A stretch of DNA of 64,000 nt from Microbulbifer flavimaris (GTDB lineage: Bacteria; Pseudomonadota; Gammaproteobacteria; Pseudomonadales; Cellvibrionaceae): the NCBI RefSeq assembly GCF_001641755.2, contig NZ_LRFG02000001.1:744001-808000 (forward strand), read 5' to 3'. The position numbers and the translations under genes are program-made. The notes below the pieces were generated by a model, which saw nothing but the letters and a program-made list of their open reading frames with translations, was not told where the DNA came from and searched no databases. This document shows, piece after piece, positions 58,471 to 64,000 of the stretch. Each line of letters opens with the position of its first letter. Within the stretch, counting starts at the first letter, position 1.

Positions 58471-60828
58471 TCAGTGCAACGTCAAGCGAAAAGCTGCGGA
58501 CTGCTCTTTTAGCGGGGAGGGGCGCCCCTCAACCCAGTCTTTATGCCCGTTTGCGAAAAACGGGGAGAGTGGGTGAGCGCTCTGGCCGGTGGCCATATGG
58601 AAGATTGCGGCATCCGTCCTGCCTGGTGAGACCACCATACGCTGCGACGCCCCGTGGGTGGGGGACTGGAAGCGGGGCATATGGGTGTCTCCGTGCAGCT
58701 GATCCCCGGGCATGGCAGTGAACCAGTTCACCAGGTCCACCGCCTTGCCCAGCGGATGCTGGATGCGGGCCGTGTTTTGCACCCCCCATGTCTGCTCCTT
58801 CAGGGGCAGGCCAGCCTCGGCCATCTCCGCCAGTACCGCATCGAGCGCAGCCAGCTTGAGGGACTGCCAGGACTCAAAGTCCGGATTCAGCAGGTGTGCG
58901 GGCTCACGGGTTGTCATTTCCCAGAGGCTGTACTCGAACTGGCGCTTGGTCGGACCGAAGGAAAAGTCCGGCTGGAAGCGGCGCATGTAAGTCAGGATGG
59001 GCGCGGTGGTGAGCTCCATGAACTTGAGCCGGTAATTGCGCACAATGCGGTAACCAACGGAATCGGACGACGCGCGACCACCCCAGTTGGCAACCTGCTG
59101 ATAAACATCCCGGTACTCTTCCACACCCTCAAGCGTGTTCAGCAGCTCGGCCTGCCAGCGGCCCAGAAAGACCGCTTTATCATCCAGCTGCAGGTCGAGA
59201 AGATCCTGCTCGGTAAAACTGTCTCGCGCCATCAGCCCATCGCGGATCTGTTGCTGCCGGGCCCCCAGGGCGTAACCATGGTCGCCCATCACGCGCAGAA
59301 ACTCACCATCCATAGTGCGGGCATTGGCGGTCCAGATCCGGTGGGAGGGCGGGTTGTAAATTTGCGGATGCTCGTCAGGGGACAGGTACCCGTCCCAGAA
59401 AGCATCGCCGTCTGCCCAGGACACGGAGCGGTCGCCGGCCAGCCCCACACGGCGGGGAACGGGGCCACCCACGGTCCAGCCGATGTTACCGGCCTTGTCC
59501 CCCACCACCAGGTTCTGGTGCGGGATACCGAGTTGCGGACCCAGGTCCAGCGCTGCCCGGGCACTGGTGACGCCCTCCATGCGCAGCAGGTTCAGGTTGG
59601 CACCGCGAATATCGTGGGCAACCCAGCGATAGGCGAGGGGAGTGCCGCGGTGGTTTTCCGCCACTACCGGCCCCCAAATGGTTTTGCGGACTTCTATCAC
59701 CTCGGCAGCGGCATCCTTCACCTCAAGCTGCTCTGAGGCCACTTCAAACGCTCGCCAGCCATCCGGGGTTCGGTAACTGCTGCCATCTTCACTGACCTCC
59801 AGCGGAATCAGGTCGCCCCAATCGGCCGTGGTATTGGTGAAGCCCCAGGCGACCAGACCGTTGCTGCCCACAACGGCAATGGGACCGCCGGGGAGGGTGG
59901 CACCGCGCATCACCCGCGACGTGCCGGGGATCGTCCAGCCTGCCCGATACCAGATATTGGGTACGTTGAGGCCAAGGTGCATGTCGTCCGCGAGAATGGC
60001 TCCGCCGTGGTCGGTGAGCGCACCGCCAACCACCCAGTTGTTGCTACCGTAGATCTTGTCGTCGCTCTCAGTGCGTTGGTAAACCAGAGAGTCCCCTTCA
60101 TTCAGCAGCGAGGCGATGCTGGTGCTGGGCAGGGAGACCGGGTCTCGGGCTTCGCCGACCAGCGGCGCATCCCACTGGCCACCGTCCGGAAAGTAAAACT
60201 GGTAAAGGTCGGCGGGAAGCAGGTCCGCGAGCGCGGTGTCGCGCAGCTCGAACTTGCCGATGGGACTCTGCAGGGTCAGGTACATGCTGAAGATGGTCAG
60301 CAGGCTGTCTTCCTCGGTCCAGGGTTCAGGTTTGGTGCCGAGCAGCGTGTATTCCCACGGCGCAGCGTCCAGCTGCTGCAAACCAAGATTCACTCCAGCC
60401 ACATAACGGCTGAGCACCTGGCGATGGGGTTCCGGCATTGCGGCAACGTTGCGTGCAGCCCGGGCCCGGAACTGGTGAACGCGCACCTTGCGGTCGTGCT
60501 TGAGAGCGGCGGGGCCCACCAGTGCAGACAGTTCACCGGCTGAATTGCGGCGCAACAGGTCCATCTGGAAGTAGCGCTCCTGCGCATGAAGGAAGCCGAG
60601 GGCAAACGCGATATCGGAGCGATTGCCGGCCTCAATCAGTGGGATGCCCTGAGAGTCCCGGGCAATTTGCACCGGTGCTGAGACGACGCCAGTGTCCAGT
60701 TTCCCCTCGAGAATGGGCAGGCTCTGGCGGAGCCAAAGCCACGAGACCGCAACGAGCAGGGCCACAAGCGCCAGTAGCCCAATCAGGATGCGGACCGCAA
60801 TGCGGCCGGTGAACAGGTTGCGTGACAT
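58471..60828 (-). CDS. Penicillin acylase family Ntn-hydrolase (membrane-anchored; possible AHL or peptide acylase)
   Basis: 785 residues. An uncleaved N-terminal anchor (about 13-35, 'VRILIGLLALVALLVAVSWLWL') is followed by the alpha region ('VQIARDSQGIPLIEAGNRSDIAFALGFLHAQERYFQMDLLRRNSAGELSALVGP'), a linker and the beta chain starting at S262 in 'YGSNNWVVGG', the catalytic Ser freed by autocleavage. 'HIPHQNLVVGD'-like and 'RIQHPLGKAVDLVNWFTAMPGDQLHGDTHMPRFQSPTHGASQRMVVSPGR' motifs match the family. Members deacylate penicillin G, acyl-homoserine lactones or acyl peptides; the substrate is not predictable. GGAA sits 6 nt before ATG 60828. It is divergent from a TonB-dependent receptor, so the pair may take up and deacylate the same compound. 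Confidence 0.9.
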   Translation of the reverse strand: MSRNLFTGRIAVRILIGLLALVALLVAVSWLWLRQSLPILEGKLDTGVVSAPVQIARDSQGIPLIEAGNRSDIAFALGFLHAQERYFQMDLLRRNSAGELSALVGPAALKHDRKVRVHQFRARAARNVAAMPEPHRQVLSRYVAGVNLGLQQLDAAPWEYTLLGTKPEPWTEEDSLLTIFSMYLTLQSPIGKFELRDTALADLLPADLYQFYFPDGGQWDAPLVGEARDPVSLPSTSIASLLNEGDSLVYQRTESDDKIYGSNNWVVGGALTDHGGAILADDMHLGLNVPNIWYRAGWTIPGTSRVMRGATLPGGPIAVVGSNGLVAWGFTNTTADWGDLIPLEVSEDGSSYRTPDGWRAFEVASEQLEVKDAAAEVIEVRKTIWGPVVAENHRGTPLAYRWVAHDIRGANLNLLRMEGVTSARAALDLGPQLGIPHQNLVVGDKAGNIGWTVGGPVPRRVGLAGDRSVSWADGDAFWDGYLSPDEHPQIYNPPSHRIWTANARTMDGEFLRVMGDHGYALGARQQQIRDGLMARDSFTEQDLLDLQLDDKAVFLGRWQAELLNTLEGVEEYRDVYQQVANWGGRASSDSVGYRIVRNYRLKFMELTTAPILTYMRRFQPDFSFGPTKRQFEYSLWEMTTREPAHLLNPDFESWQSLKLAALDAVLAEMAEAGLPLKEQTWGVQNTARIQHPLGKAVDLVNWFTAMPGDQLHGDTHMPRFQSPTHGASQRMVVSPGRTDAAIFHMATGQSAHPLSPFFANGHKDWVEGRPSPLKEQSAAFRLTLH

Positions 60829-61137
60829 AACGGTTTCCAACGCTAAGTGCTTAATTTTTATAGAAATCACATCAGGTAGATGGCGCATATTAACAAGTGC
60901 CACCGGTACTAAATAGTTACTCGCGGACAAAGCGCAGTCACAGAAAATCATTTAAAGAGGAATCTAATGCCAGTAAAGTGCACCCAAACCCTCGGGATAC
61001 GAACAGAACTGACTAGTCAGGAGAAAAAAGTCATAACAGGCTTTTAAAACGGAAATTTGCGCCGTAATATGGCGCGGAATAACAAAAAGAACCCGAGAAC
61101 ATCACGCTTTTCTGATAACAACAAACGCGAGGACGCG
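60829..61137. other. Divergent intergenic region between acylase and TonB receptor
   Basis: 309 bp, AT-richer than its flanks. It holds a 26-codon ORF with a strong ribosome site (60967-61047) and a small GCGCC/GGCGC hairpin (61059-61075). The motif found at 6.7 and 8.1 kb is absent. Confidence 0.45.
60967..61047 (+). CDS. Possible 26-residue leader peptide upstream of the receptor
   Basis: ATG 60967 follows AAAGAGGAA at ideal spacing. The product starts MPVKCTQTLGIRTEL and ends in GF; it has no hydrophobic stretch. It lies 90 bp before the receptor start, with a short GC hairpin between. Either a translated leader or chance; no family known. Confidence 0.25.
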   Translation: MPVKCTQTLGIRTELTSQEKKVITGF

Positions 61138-63741
61138 ATGATGCACAACGCCGATCAGACCGGTAAAAACCGGCAGTTCAGCCTGTCCGCACTCTCCGGA
61201 GCCATTGCCATTGCCACCGCCGTCAGCGGCACCGCCTATGCGGCGGAAATCGAGGAAGTGGTGGTAACTGCGCAGAAGCGCGCGGAGAACCTGCAGGACG
61301 TTCCCATTGCCATTTCTGCCTTTACCGGTGAGAACATGGAAGCGATGGGCGTAGAAAACCTCACCGACCTGGGTAAATTCACCCCGGGCGTTGAGATGAA
61401 CAACGATACTCCGCTGCAGCCGACCTACAGCATCCGCGGTATCCAGACTGGCGACTTCACTGTGGGTTCCGACCCCGCCGTTGCAGTCTACGTGGACGGT
61501 GTATACACCGGCCGTGGCGCTGGCGCTGAAGTTCCGCTGGCCGATATCGAGCGAGTGGAAGTGCTTAAAGGCCCGCAGGGCACCCTGTTTGGCCGTAACG
61601 CCACCGGTGGTGCGATCCACATCATCACCAAGAAGCCGCAGGCGGATGACACCACCGAGATCAGCCTGACTGCCGGCAACTATGGCCGCCAGTCCACCGA
61701 TCTGCTGCTCAACAAGCAGCTGGCGGACAACGTTTACGGCCGTATGACCGTATCCAACAACCGTCGCGATGGCTGGGCCGATAACCTGGCCGGTGGCTTC
61801 AATGTTGGCGACCAGGACACCCAGACCTACCGCGTCTCCCTGCTGTGGGAGCCGAGCGCCAATACTGAAGTACTGTGGCGCGCCAACTATGGCGTGATGG
61901 ACCAGGGCAGCGCACTGCGCTCCTCCATCGTCCCGACCCTGCAAGCCCTCGACGGTGGCAGCGATGTGTTCGGCGACTACGCCCTGGACACCCCCACCAT
62001 CGAAGACCGTGATGCCTTTGGCACGTCCCTGACCGTCACCAGCGATTTCGAGGATTTCACCTTCACTTCCATCACCTCCTACAGCGGCTTCGACGCCTAC
62101 CTGCAGCAGGATGAGGATGGTACCTCGCTGGCCGATTACAAGTTCGGCTCTGCCAACTTCGACGACCAGACCCAGTTCTCCCAGGAATTCCGCCTGAACG
62201 GTGCCTCGGACACCTTCAAGTGGACTCTTGGTGCCTCCTACTCCCAGGAGAAACTGGAGCACCTGACTGAGGCTTACTTTACCTCAGGCTCCCTCGAGTC
62301 CTTTGCCGTTTACGAGGGGTTGAAGAGCAACTCTGCCGCTTTCGGCATTCCCCAGGACGTATTTGACTCCCTGACTCAGACTCAGCAGGAAGACCTCGCT
62401 GTTCAGACCCGTCAGGGCATGATTCAGGCTGGCCTCGAAGGCTCCGCAGTATCCGGCTTTGTTTACCAGCTGCTTGCCGGATCTGGCCAGTTGGACCAGG
62501 CATTGAATCTGGGCGCCTTTGGGCTGACTGGACTGACGGCTTCACAGAACCTGAATCCGCAGGACATGATTGCGCAGCTGATGCGCGGCATTCAGCCGTG
62601 GGTGGCTGCGGACGTTGCCTGGGACGAAAACGTTCTCAATACCGGCGACTATCGCTCTGCCGCAATTTACGGTGACGCGACCTGGAGCCTGACCGACCGT
62701 ATGGACCTCACCGTTGGCGCGCGCTACACCGCCGACGAGAAAGACTTCACCATCGAGACCGCTTACCAGAACATCCTGCCGCTGACGCTGGGCGGTCCGG
62801 TAGAGCTGGTTAACCTCCCGGATGGCTATCCGGTTCAGGGCACCATCTTGCTCCCGACCGTAGACTCCGGCATTCCGCTGGGTCTGGCGTTCTTCAACAA
62901 CGGTCAGCCGATGCTGGACTCCGACCTGAGTGACAGCTGGAGCGACATTTCCGGTCGAATCGTGCTGGATTACCGCTGGAACGACGACGTGATGACGTTC
63001 GTTTCCCTGGCTGATGGCTTCAAGGCCGGCGGTTTCAACTCCCTGAACTTCGGTCCGGGTGTTGAGGCGTCCTTCGATCAGGAAGACGTGGTCAACCTCG
63101 AAATCGGTATGAAGAGCAGCCTGTTCGACAACCGTGTGCGGCTGAACACCTCCGTATTCGCCTACGAATACAACAACCTGCAGGAACTGGACCTGGTTGG
63201 TACTCCAATCCCCAGCTACAACCTGCGTAACTCCGATGCCGAGGGCACCGGTGCCGAGGTGGAAGTACAGTGGGCCGCGACCGACAACCTGTTCATTGCC
63301 GGTAACTACTCCTATCTGGACACCGAGTTCACCCGCTTTGGTTACATCGAGGCGATCGGTGAGACAGCTGAAGACGCCGCAGAGCGCGTTGGACAGCCGC
63401 GTGTCTCCACTCCGGAGAACAAGTTCAACCTGATGGCCGAGTACACTGTACCCATGGCCTCCGGCGCTGACCTGGTCTTCCGTGGCGACTACAACTGGAC
63501 CGACGAGCGCATCGGCTCTATCTCTGACCCGACTCGCATTATCGAGGACTACCAGCTGCTGAACCTGCGTACAGCCTGGAACAGCGCCTCTGACCGTTAT
63601 TCTGCGGCCCTGTGGGTGCAGAATGCGACTGACGAGGAAATCGCCGGTGGTTACGGTGGTACTGGCGCGGCAATCGGTGCCAGCCCGGGTTGGCGCTACA
63701 TGCCTCGCATGTACGGTGCGGACTTCACCGTACGCTTCTGA
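61138..63741 (+). CDS. TonB-dependent outer-membrane receptor
   Basis: 867 residues. A signal peptide ends near A35 ('SGTAYA-AEIEEVVVTAQKRAENLQDVPIAISAF'), then a plug with 'YSIRGIQTGDFTVGSDPAVAVYVDGVYTGRG' and 'RVEVLKGPQGTLFGRNATGGAIHIITKKP', a TonB-receptor hallmark. The barrel ends 'MYGADFTVRF'. A ~125-residue insertion at about 376-500 is rich in Gln/Ala/Leu and looks helical, unlike ordinary barrel loops. ATG 61138 (GAGG ~6 nt) is preferred; the longer frame to 61057 is hydrophilic and has no ribosome site. Divergent from the acylase; a strong terminator follows. Confidence 0.94.
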   Translation: MMHNADQTGKNRQFSLSALSGAIAIATAVSGTAYAAEIEEVVVTAQKRAENLQDVPIAISAFTGENMEAMGVENLTDLGKFTPGVEMNNDTPLQPTYSIRGIQTGDFTVGSDPAVAVYVDGVYTGRGAGAEVPLADIERVEVLKGPQGTLFGRNATGGAIHIITKKPQADDTTEISLTAGNYGRQSTDLLLNKQLADNVYGRMTVSNNRRDGWADNLAGGFNVGDQDTQTYRVSLLWEPSANTEVLWRANYGVMDQGSALRSSIVPTLQALDGGSDVFGDYALDTPTIEDRDAFGTSLTVTSDFEDFTFTSITSYSGFDAYLQQDEDGTSLADYKFGSANFDDQTQFSQEFRLNGASDTFKWTLGASYSQEKLEHLTEAYFTSGSLESFAVYEGLKSNSAAFGIPQDVFDSLTQTQQEDLAVQTRQGMIQAGLEGSAVSGFVYQLLAGSGQLDQALNLGAFGLTGLTASQNLNPQDMIAQLMRGIQPWVAADVAWDENVLNTGDYRSAAIYGDATWSLTDRMDLTVGARYTADEKDFTIETAYQNILPLTLGGPVELVNLPDGYPVQGTILLPTVDSGIPLGLAFFNNGQPMLDSDLSDSWSDISGRIVLDYRWNDDVMTFVSLADGFKAGGFNSLNFGPGVEASFDQEDVVNLEIGMKSSLFDNRVRLNTSVFAYEYNNLQELDLVGTPIPSYNLRNSDAEGTGAEVEVQWAATDNLFIAGNYSYLDTEFTRFGYIEAIGETAEDAAERVGQPRVSTPENKFNLMAEYTVPMASGADLVFRGDYNWTDERIGSISDPTRIIEDYQLLNLRTAWNSASDRYSAALWVQNATDEEIAGGYGGTGAAIGASPGWRYMPRMYGADFTVRF

Positions 63742-63763
63742 TTGTCAGTCACGACAAGCAGAA

Positions 63764-63795
63764 CGAAAAAGGCCGGCTTTTGCCGGCCTTTTTCG
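63764..63795 (+). terminator. Strong intrinsic terminator after the receptor
   Basis: Perfect 14-bp stem CGAAAAAGGCCGGC/GCCGGCCTTTTTCG with TTTT loop; usable in both directions. Confidence 0.93.
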
Positions 63796-63912
63796 TGCCA
63801 ACGACAAACATGAAAAACCAGGCGCCAGATCGCACTTTTCCTCTGGCAAAATCATAGGATTGCCGCCAAAACTGCGTATGATAATTTGAAGTCTGACGCG
63901 GAATTTATAGGC

Positions 63913-64000
63913 ATGACACTCCCGGCGCCTGAGGTATCCAGCGAACTCCAGTCTCACCTCCTCAGCCGCTATCGAAGGATTCGCGCCGAAACGGAGTCAC
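63913..64000 (+). CDS. egtB: Possible ergothioneine biosynthesis protein EgtB, N-terminus only (3' cut by window edge)
   Basis: ATG 63913 opens a frame that runs off the window. The 29 visible residues include 'LQSHLLSRYRRIRAETES', which resembles the first helix of EgtB-type proteins (L-x-x-R-Y-x-x-V/I-R-x-x-T-E, the DinB_2 domain). EgtB is the iron-dependent sulfoxide synthase of ergothioneine biosynthesis. Only AGG serves as ribosome site. The call depends on a very short match and needs the next 1 kb. Confidence 0.5.
   Translation, partial: MTLPAPEVSSELQSHLLSRYRRIRAETES

Noticed and set aside
60829..61137. Copy of the TTGAATAATNATTCGGTT motif before the second TonB receptor
   Set aside because: Looked for on both strands and not found, so this receptor is probably outside that regulon.

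Overview
The window reads as chromosome of a free-living, probably marine gammaproteobacterium of the Cellvibrionales/Pseudomonas side of the class. The evidence is gene content and order: a Pseudomonas-like block purB-hflD-mnmA-rluE-icd-cspD-clpS-clpA-infA-bpt-aat-trxB-ftsK-lolA-rarA-crcB-serS-cysG, a second block cysB-pabB-ppsR-ppsA-rraA, two large TonB-dependent receptors of the Cellvibrionales style, and uniformly GC-rich coding sequence. A Microbulbifer-like genus is my best guess, but it is only inference. I see no insertion sequence, prophage, CRISPR array, tRNA or rRNA.

Layout. 1-5 kb: the end of a DUF2244 gene, peroxiredoxin bcp, a stand-alone AraC-type DNA-binding protein, a yajC away from the usual tgt-secDF neighbours, a PLP enzyme of the D-cysteine desulfhydrase/ACC deaminase family and an AGCS sodium:amino-acid symporter. 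5-12.4 kb is the most distinctive accessory region. It holds a gamma-glutamylamine synthetase (PuuA-like) divergent from a gamma-glutamylamine oxidase (PuuB-like), then a TonB-dependent receptor, a TetR regulator and a cN-I type 5'-nucleotidase. An 18-bp motif, TTGAATAATNATTCGGTT, occurs as a large dyad in the divergent promoter and again before the receptor. This suggests one regulon joining outer-membrane uptake to amine catabolism. 12.5-20.6 kb: cysB with a small CxxC protein, pabB, the ppsR/ppsA divergent pair, a periplasmic L,D-transpeptidase and rraA.

20.9-36 kb is a two-carbon and fatty-acid block: fadE with a large CoA-transferase/hydrolase, ackA-pta (overlapping stop and start), aceA (isocitrate lyase) divergent from a LysR regulator, an exported cyanophycinase, and glcB (malate synthase G). 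Beta-oxidation or acetate activation supplies acetyl-CoA, aceA and glcB carry the glyoxylate bypass, ppsA allows gluconeogenesis, and icd at 42 kb is the competing branch.

36-58 kb is conserved housekeeping: ribosomal oxygenase roxA with a GNAT gene and a PLD-like partner, purB-hflD-mnmA, rluE, icd, cspD, the N-degron machinery (clpS, clpA, bpt, aat) around infA, trxB, ftsK, lolA-rarA-crcB-serS and cysG. 58-64 kb: a small membrane protein, a membrane-anchored penicillin/AHL-acylase-family Ntn hydrolase divergent from a second TonB-dependent receptor, and the first codons of what looks like egtB (ergothioneine biosynthesis) running off the right edge.
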